From the NCBI GenBank assembly GCA_946481275.1, contig CAMLMV010000010.1, forward strand, positions 103,527-167,526: a stretch of DNA of 64,000 nt, read 5' to 3'. The DNA comes from an uncultured Massilia sp. (GTDB taxonomy: Bacteria > Pseudomonadota > Gammaproteobacteria > Burkholderiales > Burkholderiaceae). Made by a program: the position numbers and the translations under genes. The notes under the pieces are model-generated. The model was not told the DNA's origin, ran no database searches, and saw nothing but the letters and a program-made list of their open reading frames with translations. Shown in pieces: positions 29,125 through 37,935 of this stretch (positions are counted from its first letter, which is position 1; every line of letters begins with the position of its first letter).

Positions 29125-31293
29125 ATGCACGCGAACCCGCCAAGCACCCGTCGCGCCGACAGCGTCCCCGACGACGCCCAGCGCCGTTTCGACGATCTGC
29201 TCACCCACCTGCCGGCCGGTGTCGTGATGCACGATGCCGGCGGCCGCGTGGTGGCGGCCAACCGCCAGGCGCTGGCGCTGCTGGGGCGCAGCGAACAGGC
29301 GGCGCGGGAGACGCGTGCGGGCGACGAGGGCTGGCATTTCGTGCGCGCCGACGGGTCCCGCATGCCGCCCGCCGAATATCCCGTGAACGCGGTCCTGCGC
29401 ACGGGCGCCAAGGTGTCGGACCTCGTCGTCGGCGTGTCCCTTCCGGACGGCGGCGACGTGCGCTGGGCGATCTGCAATGCCTATCCGGAGCGCGACGAGC
29501 ATGGCGCCATCCACCGCGTCGTCGTCTGCTTCATGGACTGCACGGTCCTCAAGGACGCGGAACAGTCGCTGCACAAGTCCGAGGAACGCATGCGCCTCGC
29601 GCTGCAGGGGTCGACCGACGCACCGTGGGACTGGGACCTCGTCACCGGCGAACTCTATTACTCGCCACGCTGGTGGGAGATGCTCGGCTACCTGCCCGGC
29701 GAGCAGCCGGCCGACCCGGAAGCCTGGGTGCGCCTGACGCATCCCGACGACCGCATCCGCGTGGTCGCCGTTCTGGACGAACTGCTGCCCGGGCGGCGCC
29801 AGTCGTACAGCATGGAATTCCGCCTGCGCCACCGCGATGGCCACTACGTCCCCGTGCTGAGCCGCGGCTACATCCTGCGCGACGGCGCCGGTAACGCGGT
29901 GCGCCTGTCCGGCACGAACACGGACCTCACGGAACGCAAGCAGATCGAGCACCGCATCCACGAGCTGGCGTACTTCGACCAGTTGACCGGCCTGCCGAAC
30001 CGGCGCTTCCTGATCGACGAACTGGGCCAGATCCTCGCGCGCAACGGCCGCGCGGGCCGTCACGGCGCCCTGCTGTTCCTCGACCTCGACAACTTCAAGC
30101 TCCTGAACGACACGATGGGCCACGACGTGGGCGACCTGCTGCTGCGCGAAGTGGCGCGGCGGCTGCGCCGGGCGCTGCGCGAAGGCGACCACCTGGCGCG
30201 CCTGGGCGGCGACGAGTTCGTGATCGTGCTGGAAAACCTGGGCGCCAGTCCGGACGAGGCGACGGTCGAAGTCCATGCCGTGGGCCGCAAGATCCTCGAC
30301 GTGCTGGGCGAGCCGTTCGAGCTGGCCGGGCGCCAGTGCGCCAGCAGCCCGAGCATCGGCGTCACCCTGTTCGACGGCGCGCCCACCAGCATCGACGCCC
30401 TGCTGCGCCAGGCCGACCTCGCGATGTACCGCGCCAAGGAAGAAGGCCGCAACACGCTGCGCTTCTTCGACCCCGGCATGCAGGCCGCGGCCGACCGCCA
30501 GGCCGCGCTGTCGGCCGCCCTGCGCACGGGCCTCGCGCGGCGCCAGTTCGTGCTGTACTGCCAGCCGCAATTCGGCCACGACGGCAGCCTCGTCGGCGCG
30601 GAGGCGCTCGTGCGCTGGAAGCGCGGCGCGGACGAACTGGTGAGCCCCGGCGAATTCATCGGCGCGGCCGAATCGGGCGGCCTGATCGCCGCGCTCGGGC
30701 TGGACGTGCTGGAACAGGGCTGCCACGCGCTCGCGCGCTGGGCCCGGACGCCGGGCCTCGCCCCGCTGAAGCTCGCGGTGAACGTCAGCGTGCACCAGTT
30801 GCGCGACCCGGATTTCCCGCACGCCGTCGCCACGCTGCTGGACGCGACGGGCGCGCCCGCCGACCGCCTCACGCTGGAACTGACGGAGAGCGTCTTCGCA
30901 CGCAATCCGGACGACCTGGTCGACCGCATGCAGCAGTTGCGCCGGCTCGGCATCCATTTCGCGCTGGACGATTTCGGCACCGGCTACTCGTCGCTGGCCT
31001 ACCTGGCCCGTTTTCCGCTGGCGGCGCTGAAGATCGACCGCTCGTTCGTGCAGGACGTCGACCACGACCCGAACGCGTCGTCGATCGTCGAAGCCATCAT
31101 CGCGCTGGCCAGGAAGCTGCACCTGGCGACGATCGCGGAAGGCGTGGAACTGGATGCGCAGCGCGCGTTCCTGTCCGCGCACGGCTGCGACGTGATGCAG
31201 GGCTACCTGCTGGGCCGCCCCGTCGCCATGGACGAATTCGAGCGGCGCTACGGCCGCGCGCCGGTTCAGGCGGCGAGCGGCAGCTCGACGTAG
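29125..31293 (+). CDS. PAS-PAS-GGDEF-EAL cyclic-di-GMP protein
   Basis: The protein has 722 residues and is predicted soluble. A PAS domain lies at about 20-140 and a PAS/PAC at about 155-275 (PWDWDLVTGELYYSPRWWEM). The GGDEF domain at 285-450 is intact: FDQLTGLPNR, LGGDEFVIVLE and an I-site RxxD five residues before GGDEF (REGD). The EAL domain at 465-705 is also intact: GAEALVRW, NVSVHQL, ELTES, DDFGTGYSSL, LKIDRSF, AEGVE and MQGY. It could make or degrade cyclic-di-GMP according to a signal sensed by PAS. It lies just after the PilZ gene. Its 3' end overlaps the convergent kinase gene by 28 bases. Confidence 0.93.
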   Translation: MHANPPSTRRADSVPDDAQRRFDDLLTHLPAGVVMHDAGGRVVAANRQALALLGRSEQAARETRAGDEGWHFVRADGSRMPPAEYPVNAVLRTGAKVSDLVVGVSLPDGGDVRWAICNAYPERDEHGAIHRVVVCFMDCTVLKDAEQSLHKSEERMRLALQGSTDAPWDWDLVTGELYYSPRWWEMLGYLPGEQPADPEAWVRLTHPDDRIRVVAVLDELLPGRRQSYSMEFRLRHRDGHYVPVLSRGYILRDGAGNAVRLSGTNTDLTERKQIEHRIHELAYFDQLTGLPNRRFLIDELGQILARNGRAGRHGALLFLDLDNFKLLNDTMGHDVGDLLLREVARRLRRALREGDHLARLGGDEFVIVLENLGASPDEATVEVHAVGRKILDVLGEPFELAGRQCASSPSIGVTLFDGAPTSIDALLRQADLAMYRAKEEGRNTLRFFDPGMQAAADRQAALSAALRTGLARRQFVLYCQPQFGHDGSLVGAEALVRWKRGADELVSPGEFIGAAESGGLIAALGLDVLEQGCHALARWARTPGLAPLKLAVNVSVHQLRDPDFPHAVATLLDATGAPADRLTLELTESVFARNPDDLVDRMQQLRRLGIHFALDDFGTGYSSLAYLARFPLAALKIDRSFVQDVDHDPNASSIVEAIIALARKLHLATIAEGVELDAQRAFLSAHGCDVMQGYLLGRPVAMDEFERRYGRAPVQAASGSST

Positions 31294-33551
31294 AAGGTGG
31301 TGCCGATACCTTCCACGCTGTCGAACCGGATGGTCCCGCCCATCTCTTCGACGATCGTCTTGCAGATCGACAGGCCGAGGCCCGTGCCGCCCTGGCGCCG
31401 CGAATCGGCGCCGTCGGCCTGGGCGAAGCGCTGGAACACGCGCTCGCGGAACGCTTCCGGAATGCCCGCACCCTCGTCGGCCACGGCAAGGCGCACGTGC
31501 TCCGCGCCCGCCTCGACCTGCGTGCGCACGGTGGATCCGGGCCCGGAAAACTTGATCGCGTTCGACAGCAGGTTCGTGAGCACCTGGGCCAGGCGGTCGC
31601 GGTCGACGTCCGCGCGGGCGCTTTCCGCGCCGGGCGCCGCCACGCACGACAGGTTGACGCCGGATTGCGCGGCGAAGCTCTGCATCGCCGCGACGGCATC
31701 CTCGGCCAGCGGCAGCACCGGCTGCACCGCGCGCTCGAACGTCATGCTGCCGGCGTCCATCTTCTGGATGTCGAGCACGTCGCCGATCAGGCGCACGAGC
31801 CGTCCCGAACTCGCGTTGGCGACGTCCACGAGGCCCTTCGCGTCGGGCGGCAGGTCGCCCGCCATGCCGTCGGCCAGCAGCGCCAGCGACGCCGAGATCG
31901 CCGTCAGCGGCGTGCGCAGCTCGTGCGACACGGTCGACACGAATTCGTCCTTCATCCGCTCGACTTCCTTGCGCGCCGAGATGTCGTGCATGAACGCGGA
32001 GAAGAACAGGCCGTCGCCCGTGCCGGCCAGGCCCAGCGTCATTTCGACGGGGATCTCGCGGCCGTCGCGCGCCAGCAGGACGCGTTCCACGCGCCGGCCC
32101 AGCGTGTCCAGTTGTCCCGTCTCGAGGAAATGGCGCATCAGTTCGCGCGAATGGGCACGGAAGCGTTCCGGCATGATGAGGTCCGACACGACGCGGCCCA
32201 TGGCTTCGTCGCGCGACCAGCCGAGCATCTTCTCGGCCGCGGAATTCCAGTCGCAGATGCGGCCGCGCATGTCGACGGCGACGAAGGCATCCTGCGCCGT
32301 CTCGACGATGGTGGCGATGCGCTGCTCGTTGGCGCGCACGCTGGCCAGCGCCTGCTCCAGCTCGCGCGTGCGCGCATCGACGCGCGCTTCCAGCGTCGCA
32401 TTCAGGTCTTCCAGCGCGCGCCGGCGCCGCACGAGATTCGCCACCAGCGCGTTCAGCGTGGTGGCCAGCGCGCGCACCTCGGCATACCCGCCGCGCCGGA
32501 TTTCGATCGGGGTCGTCTCGCCCGCGCGGATGCGCTGCGCGGCATCGGCCAGGTCGCCCAGCGGCCGCGTGATGCGGCGCGCCAGCCATACGCCGGCCAG
32601 CGAGAACGCGCCCGCCAGCACCACGCCGGCGGCGAGGCCGTATTCGCGCAGGCGGCGCACGGGCGCGAACGCGTCGTCGGCGTTCTGGCGCACGAGCACC
32701 GTCCAGCCCAGGCCGGGATACTCGGCATGGCCATGGCCCAGCTGGTAGCCGACGAGGTATGAGCGGCCGTCCGGCCACGTCTCGACGACGTAGCCGCCGC
32801 GCCGCTGCGCATGGGCCGCCTTCAGGCTCGGCAGGGTCAGGCGCCGCCCCGTCACGCCGGCCGGCCCGAGCAGCACGTTGCCGTCCGCATCCACGATCAG
32901 CGCCTCGACCTGGCGCCGGGCCGCGATCCCCGCCATCACGGAGCGCTCGACGTCGCGCGCCCATTGCCAGGACAGGTGCGCGCCCAGCACGCCGCGCGTC
33001 ACGCCCTCGTCGTCGACATAGGGAAAGGCGACGTCGACGAAGCGCCAGGGCTCGTCCTGCCTCGGCAGGTAGCGCGCCAGGAGGACCGCCTCGTGCACGT
33101 CGCCCGCGTGGATGCCGCGCAGGGCATTGCGGAACCATGGGCGCCTGGACACGTCCGCCCCTTCCAGCAGGCCCTGGGCCGCCACCTGCACCTTGCCGTC
33201 CAGGCCGGCGAGGCCGATCCAGCTGTAGTAGCCGAGGCTGTTCTGGATGCCGTCCAGCGTGGCGCGCCGGCGCTCCTGCGGCTGCCCTTCGGCCAGCACG
33301 CGGCGCCGGGCCAGCAGGCCCACCTCGCGGTAGCGTTCGAACATGCCCCGTTCCAGCTTGTCCGACGTCTGCATCGCCAGCTCGGCCAGGCCGTGGCCGA
33401 TGCTCGTCTGGACCTGCTCCGCGGACTTGCGTTCGATGATGGACGTCAGTACCAGCGTGAGGACGATGGACAGCAGCACGAAGGCCAGGGCAAGCCAGGC
33501 GCCGAGGGCGCGCGGCAGCAGGCGGCGCACGAATTTCAGGGGATTTGGCAT
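31266..33551 (-). CDS. Sensor histidine kinase with Cache, HAMP and PAS domains
   Basis: The protein has 761 residues. TM1 lies at about 17-40, then a periplasmic Cache-type sensor (about 45-295; SWIGLAGLDGKVQVAAQG, VSRRPWFRNALRG), and TM2 at about 308-330. HAMP, a coiled coil and a PAS domain follow (ETAQDAFVAVDMRGRICDWN). The kinase core has His in FVSTVSHELRTPLTA near 525, the N box LTNLLSNAIKFSGPG, and the G boxes DEGAGIPE and GGTGLGLSICKTIVEE. There is no receiver domain. ATG at 33551 was chosen because the hydrophobic helix follows directly. It could phosphorylate the orphan receiver at 24010, but the genes are 7 kb apart and this is a guess. Confidence 0.9.
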   Translation of the reverse strand: MPNPLKFVRRLLPRALGAWLALAFVLLSIVLTLVLTSIIERKSAEQVQTSIGHGLAELAMQTSDKLERGMFERYREVGLLARRRVLAEGQPQERRRATLDGIQNSLGYYSWIGLAGLDGKVQVAAQGLLEGADVSRRPWFRNALRGIHAGDVHEAVLLARYLPRQDEPWRFVDVAFPYVDDEGVTRGVLGAHLSWQWARDVERSVMAGIAARRQVEALIVDADGNVLLGPAGVTGRRLTLPSLKAAHAQRRGGYVVETWPDGRSYLVGYQLGHGHAEYPGLGWTVLVRQNADDAFAPVRRLREYGLAAGVVLAGAFSLAGVWLARRITRPLGDLADAAQRIRAGETTPIEIRRGGYAEVRALATTLNALVANLVRRRRALEDLNATLEARVDARTRELEQALASVRANEQRIATIVETAQDAFVAVDMRGRICDWNSAAEKMLGWSRDEAMGRVVSDLIMPERFRAHSRELMRHFLETGQLDTLGRRVERVLLARDGREIPVEMTLGLAGTGDGLFFSAFMHDISARKEVERMKDEFVSTVSHELRTPLTAISASLALLADGMAGDLPPDAKGLVDVANASSGRLVRLIGDVLDIQKMDAGSMTFERAVQPVLPLAEDAVAAMQSFAAQSGVNLSCVAAPGAESARADVDRDRLAQVLTNLLSNAIKFSGPGSTVRTQVEAGAEHVRLAVADEGAGIPEAFRERVFQRFAQADGADSRRQGGTGLGLSICKTIVEEMGGTIRFDSVEGIGTTFYVELPLAA

Positions 33552-33785
33552 GACAAACAAGGGAAGTTCGCGCCCGTCTCGACGCTGGTGCCAGCCTAGC
33601 ACAGGCAAGATTTCATGCGGGAATAGTGTTGCATCAGGTGAACACCCACGATGCATTGTTGTATTTCCGACCAGCAGCACCCATATCGGATGGAGAGGCG
33701 GAGGGGCCTATTACACGGCCATGTCCGATTTCCGGTAAACTCGCTTGTTACGTAACCACTATTTGCGCCATCGTCAGGAAAAGCC

Positions 33786-34433
33786 ATGCAAGACAAAGCC
33801 CAAGCGCCGTCCAACCTCGTCGACTACGTCACGTCGTGCTCCCTGCCGACGCCGTGGGCGCAGTTCACCCTGCATGCGTTTATTGAACATGCGACCGGGA
33901 AGGAGCATCTGGCGATGACGCTCGGCGACCTGTCCACGGGCGACGCCCCGCTGGCGCGCATCCATTCCGAATGCCTGACGGGCGACGTGATGTTCTCGCA
34001 GCGCTGCGACTGCGGCGCCCAGCTGGAATCGGCGCTGCGCCGCATCGCCGACGAAGGCCGCGGCATCCTGCTGTACCTGCGCCAGGAAGGCCGCGGCATC
34101 GGCCTGGTCAACAAGATCCGCGCCTACCGCCTGCAGGAAGCCGGCGCCGACACGGTCGAAGCGAACCTGCAGCTGGGCTTCCACGCCGACGCGCGCAATT
34201 ACGAGCTGGTGCTGCCGATGCTGGAGCAGTTCGGCATCGACGCCGTGCGCCTGATGACGAACAACCCGCGCAAGATCGACGCCCTCGGCAAGCTGGGCAT
34301 CAAGGTCGCCGAGCGCGTGCCGCTGCTCGTCAACCGCAACGCGTACAACGACAACTACCTGAATACCAAGCAGGCCAAGCTCGGTCACATGATGACCCCG
34401 GCCACCGAAGCGGTGCTCGACAGCGAAGCGTAA
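33786..34433 (+). CDS. ribA: GTP cyclohydrolase II
   Basis: The protein has 215 residues (E. coli RibA has 196). It catalyses the first step of riboflavin synthesis, GTP to a diaminopyrimidine with release of formate. The zinc ligands are in [20 protein letters not shown] (three Cys, residues 58-77), the substrate loop is [20 protein letters not shown] near 98, and the C-terminus contains [19 protein letters not shown]. It is the stand-alone type, without a fused RibB domain. About 20 extra N-terminal residues precede the domain. No FMN riboswitch was seen in the 230-base gap upstream. Confidence 0.95.
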   Translation: MQDKAQAPSNLVDYVTSCSLPTPWAQFTLHAFIEHATGKEHLAMTLGDLSTGDAPLARIHSECLTGDVMFSQRCDCGAQLESALRRIADEGRGILLYLRQEGRGIGLVNKIRAYRLQEAGADTVEANLQLGFHADARNYELVLPMLEQFGIDAVRLMTNNPRKIDALGKLGIKVAERVPLLVNRNAYNDNYLNTKQAKLGHMMTPATEAVLDSEA

Positions 34434-34470
34434 TCCCCGCCGCGGGCGGTTCTGGCAAGATGGAGGCACC

Positions 34471-35883
34471 ATGCGCCTCCCATCCGCCGCCCTTGCCGCC
34501 CTCGTCTTCGGCGCCGCCGCTTCGCTTGCCGTCGCCGCGGGCAAGGCCGGCCAGCGCGTAAAACCGGCGCCGCAGCCGCCGCTCGTGATCCCGCCAGCCA
34601 CGCCACCCGCGACGACGCCGCCCGCACCCGGCCCCGGCGAGACGGACGAGACGGCCGCGCTGCCCACGCCCTCCAGCGCCGCGCAAACCCTGTATTCCGC
34701 CGCGAAGGCCGATCTGCTGCAGATCCGCATGCTGCTCAGGAACGGCCGCAGCCAGTCCAGCGTCGGTTCCGGCTTCCTCGTCGGCACGGGCAACCTCGTG
34801 CTGACCAATTACCACGTCGTGTCGCAGATGGCGCTCGACCCGGACGTCTACGTCGGCGAATACGTCGACACGGACGGCAACGGCGGCCCGATCGAACTGC
34901 TCGCGGTGGACGTGCTGCACGACCTGGCCGTCGTGCGCGTGAACCGCAACGGCACGGGCTTTTTCCAGGTCGGCGAAAAACCCGTGAAACTCGTGCAGGG
35001 CCAGTACCTGTACTCGCTCGGCAATCCGCTCGACCTCGGCTTCGCCATTTCGGAAGGGTCGTACAACGGCATCGTCACGCGCAGCTTTTATGAGCAGCTG
35101 ATTTTCACCGGCCCCATCAACTCCGGGATGAGCGGCGGGCCCAGCGTGACGGCGGCCGGCGTCGTGGCGGGTGTCAACGTCTCCAAGCGCCGCGACGGCG
35201 AACTGGTCAGCTTCCTCGTGCCCGTCAAGTATGCGCAGGAGCTGCTGCGGCACGCTTCCGGGCAACCGCACCCGCCGAAGAATTTCAACCCGCTGATCGG
35301 GCAGCAGCTGCTGGCGCACCAGCGCGCGCTGATCGACCGCCTGCTGGCCGAGCCGCTGTCCATGCGCGCGATGGGTCCATACCAGGTGCCCGTGCGCGAA
35401 TCGCAGCAGTTGCGCTGCTGGGGCCGCTCGAACTTCCGTGCCGAGGCCGAGTACACGCTTGACTCGGTCAGCTGCGCAATGGAGGCGGCGATCTACGTGT
35501 CGGACACGCAGCAGACGGGCCACGTGTCGATGACGCACCAGGTGCTTCGTTCAAGTTCCCTGCACCCGCTGCAGTTCGCCGTGCTGGCCAGCTCGCGCTT
35601 CCGCGTCGACAGCATCGGCACGGGCCGCGACACGCGCCTCACGCGGCCCGCATGCGCCGAGATGTTCGTGCACACGGCCACCTTGCCCGTCCGCGCCGTG
35701 ACGTGCGTGCGCGCGTACCGCAAGTTCGCCGGGCTGTACAACTTCACGCTGCTGGCCGCCAGCACGGACGACGCGCACGCGAGCCTGCAGAGCCGGCTCG
35801 ACCTGGCCGGCGTCTCGTACGAGAACGGCATGCGCGCGACCCGCGCGTTTCTGTCCGCACTCGGACGGAGCCGCAACAGATGA
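34471..35883 (+). CDS. Secreted trypsin-like serine protease (S1/DegP-type domain)
   Basis: The protein has 470 residues. Its signal peptide at 1-22 is followed by a Pro-rich linker (about 30-65). The protease domain at about 75-270 has a complete triad: His in LVLTNYHVVSQ near 113, Asp in VLHDLAVVRV near 150, and Ser in GPINSGMSGGPSVT near 215. Residues 300-470 are a further domain of unknown type with five cysteines and no PDZ signature. ATG is preceded by GGAGG-like sequence. The stop overlaps the start of an FHA-domain membrane protein by four bases, so the two products are probably functional partners in the envelope. Confidence 0.88.
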   Translation: MRLPSAALAALVFGAAASLAVAAGKAGQRVKPAPQPPLVIPPATPPATTPPAPGPGETDETAALPTPSSAAQTLYSAAKADLLQIRMLLRNGRSQSSVGSGFLVGTGNLVLTNYHVVSQMALDPDVYVGEYVDTDGNGGPIELLAVDVLHDLAVVRVNRNGTGFFQVGEKPVKLVQGQYLYSLGNPLDLGFAISEGSYNGIVTRSFYEQLIFTGPINSGMSGGPSVTAAGVVAGVNVSKRRDGELVSFLVPVKYAQELLRHASGQPHPPKNFNPLIGQQLLAHQRALIDRLLAEPLSMRAMGPYQVPVRESQQLRCWGRSNFRAEAEYTLDSVSCAMEAAIYVSDTQQTGHVSMTHQVLRSSSLHPLQFAVLASSRFRVDSIGTGRDTRLTRPACAEMFVHTATLPVRAVTCVRAYRKFAGLYNFTLLAASTDDAHASLQSRLDLAGVSYENGMRATRAFLSALGRSRNR

Positions 35884-36848
35884 ACGGGCCGTGGTTCGTC
35901 GAGCTGCTGGCCAGGAACGGCGACGTGCTGCACCGCCAGCGCGTCGACAACCTGCCGATCCGCATCGGGCGCGGCTACGACAACGACGTGATACTCGACG
36001 ACGACCACGCGGCCGCCATGCACGCCGTCGTCGAGCAGGATGCATCGGGCCGGTTGCTGCTGCACGACCTCGGCACCCGCAACGGCATCGTCATCCAGGG
36101 CAAACGCCGGCAGGACGCCGAGCTGACGGGCGACACGGTCGTCCGCATCGGCCACACGGCGCTGCGCGTGCGCGCGGCCGACTTCCCCGTCGTGCCGGAA
36201 CTCCTCGACCGCACATTCCACGGCTGGGAAGGCGTGCTGCCGGGCGCGGCGGGCCTGCTGCTGGCCGGCGTCGTCGCGCTGCTGGTGCGCTGGCTCAGCG
36301 ACACGGAATACTTTGAACTGGCGCGCTACGCGGAGGCGCTCGCGGGAGGGCTGGCGGCCGCCCTGCTGTGGGGCGGCATCTGGGCATGCGCCAACCGGCT
36401 GTTCGCCCGCCACGCACGGCTGGGCCGGCACCTGTTCGTGTTCGGCTGCGGCGCCGCGGCGCTCGCCGGCTATGCGCTGCTGGGCAGCACGCTCGGTTAT
36501 GCGTTCTCCGCCGAAGGCTTCACGCATTACGCCTCACACGTCGCGACCGTGCTGCTGGCCGGGATGATCTATTTTCACCTGTGCACGATCCGCCCCCGCA
36601 ACCACGTGCGCTACCGGTGGGTTTGCGCCGGCTTCGCCGTGCTATGCTCCGGGCTGATTCTGGCTGGAAACGTGCAGCGCACGGGACGTGTATCGGACGA
36701 GTTGTACATGTCCGTGCTGATGCCGCCCGCCATCCGCGTGAGCCCCGACCACGGCGTGGACGAGTTCATGCGCGACGTGGAAGCGATGAAGGGCCCGCTC
36801 GACCGCAGCCGCGGGCGCAAGCCGGGCGATGACGAAATCAATAATTGA
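35880..36848 (+). CDS. FHA-domain membrane protein
   Basis: The protein has 322 residues. Residues 1-100 form an FHA domain (PIRIGRGYDNDVILDDD, LLLHDLGTRNGIVIQG), followed by four hydrophobic helices at about 118-137, 153-177, 188-210 and 220-240, another near 250-268, and a soluble C-terminal tail. In canonical FHA domains the loop before the conserved His holds Ser-Arg/Asn; here it reads AAAMHA, so the phosphothreonine contacts may be weakened. The gene is translationally coupled to the protease gene upstream. No Ser/Thr kinase gene is nearby. Confidence 0.82.
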   Translation: MNGPWFVELLARNGDVLHRQRVDNLPIRIGRGYDNDVILDDDHAAAMHAVVEQDASGRLLLHDLGTRNGIVIQGKRRQDAELTGDTVVRIGHTALRVRAADFPVVPELLDRTFHGWEGVLPGAAGLLLAGVVALLVRWLSDTEYFELARYAEALAGGLAAALLWGGIWACANRLFARHARLGRHLFVFGCGAAALAGYALLGSTLGYAFSAEGFTHYASHVATVLLAGMIYFHLCTIRPRNHVRYRWVCAGFAVLCSGLILAGNVQRTGRVSDELYMSVLMPPAIRVSPDHGVDEFMRDVEAMKGPLDRSRGRKPGDDEINN

Positions 36849-36866
36849 CGCACGGAGAGACGAACG

Positions 36867-37514
36867 ATGTCCAGACTGAAGGTCCAGAGCTTTTCCATTT
36901 CCCTCGACGGCTTTGGCGCCGGCCCGAACCAGAGCCTGCAGAATCCGATGGGCGAAGGCGCCGGCGGCTTGCACCAATGGTTCCGCGGCACGCGCACCTT
37001 CCAGCGCATGCTGGGCGACGAGGCGAAGGGATCGGACGGTCCGGACGAGGACTTCGCCGCGCGCGGTTTTAAAGACATCGGCGCGTGGATCCTGGGCCGC
37101 AACATGTTCGGCCCGGTGCGTGGCCCATGGCCGGACGACGAATGGAAAGGCTGGTGGGGCGACGAACCGCCCTACCGCGTGCCCGTGTTCGTACTGACGC
37201 ACCACGCCCGGCCCCCGCTCGAGATGAAGGGCGGCACGACCTTCTACTTCGTCACCGACGGCATCGAAGCCGCTCTCGCCCGCGCGCGCGCGGCGGCCGG
37301 CGGCAAGGACGTGCGCCTCGGCGGCGGCGTGTCCACCGTCCGGCAGTACCTGCAGGCGGGACTCGTGGACGAGATGCATCTCGCCATCTCGCCCGTGCTG
37401 CTGGGATCGGGCGAAGCACTGCTGGCCGGCATCGACCTGCCCGCGCTCGGGTTCAAGGTCGCCGCGCACGTGGCGACGCAGGCCGCCACGCACGTCGTGC
37501 TGAAGAAAGACTGA
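36867..37514 (+). CDS. Dihydrofolate reductase / RibD C-terminal-like family protein
   Basis: The protein has 215 residues with the DHFR-like Rossmann fold of RibD_C. Key pieces are VQSFSISLDGFGAGPNQSL at the N-terminus, AWILGRNMFGPVRGPWPDDE near 70, VPVFVLTHHARPPLEMKGGT near 107, and VRLGGGVSTVRQYLQAGLVD near 150, where the Gly-rich loop binds NADPH. Such proteins reduce small heterocyclic substrates, but the actual substrate is unknown. The start has GGAGA upstream. The stop abuts the stop of the convergent YciI gene with no gap. Confidence 0.88.
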   Translation: MSRLKVQSFSISLDGFGAGPNQSLQNPMGEGAGGLHQWFRGTRTFQRMLGDEAKGSDGPDEDFAARGFKDIGAWILGRNMFGPVRGPWPDDEWKGWWGDEPPYRVPVFVLTHHARPPLEMKGGTTFYFVTDGIEAALARARAAAGGKDVRLGGGVSTVRQYLQAGLVDEMHLAISPVLLGSGEALLAGIDLPALGFKVAAHVATQAATHVVLKKD

Positions 37515-37826
37515 CTAGGACAGCGGGATCGTCAGCCGGGCGATCTCGACCGAGCCGCCCTCGTCGAAGATGGGACAGCGCTCGCCGATCTCGACGGCCT
37601 CGTTGAAATCCGCCGCCTCGACGACCGAATAGCCGCACAGCGAACTGGCGGATTCCTTCGGCCCGAGCAGGCGGCGCGGCACCTCGACGGCGCTGTGTGT
37701 GAGGCTGCCGCGGTCGAGGACGCGCGAGCCCATGCCGTCGAACCACGCGGCCCAGCGCGACAGGTCGTGGCGCGTGTCCGAATCGGCGCCCGGTTTGCCG
37801 TGGTACACGAACAGGAAACGTTCCAT
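37515..37826 (-). CDS. YciI-like family protein
   Basis: The protein has 103 residues. It matches the YCII-related (DGPF-like) fold: ERFLFVYHGKPG at the N-terminus, LSRWAAWFDGMGSRVLDRGS near 22-41, and GYSVVEAADFNEAVEIGERC near 65-84. A small ferredoxin-like dimeric protein is expected. AGGAGG lies upstream of the ATG. The function is not established. It is divergent from the LytS-type kinase gene. Confidence 0.85.
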   Translation of the reverse strand: MERFLFVYHGKPGADSDTRHDLSRWAAWFDGMGSRVLDRGSLTHSAVEVPRRLLGPKESASSLCGYSVVEAADFNEAVEIGERCPIFDEGGSVEIARLTIPLS

Positions 37827-37935
37827 GTGCTTCCTCCTGGGGTTGGTTTGCTCGGCTCGACGTTAGCAGAAGGACGCCGGCGGCGACGCACCCGTGCCTT
37901 TTGACAATCACGGAAGGATGGCCGATCATCCCCGC

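Noticed and set aside
29020..33138. A 1372-codon minus-strand frame
   Set aside because: It runs antisense to the GGDEF-EAL gene and out of phase through the kinase gene; the low-complexity composition is typical of high-GC shadows.
33552..33785. FMN riboswitch before ribA
   Set aside because: None of the conserved RFN-element segments were recognised in this gap.
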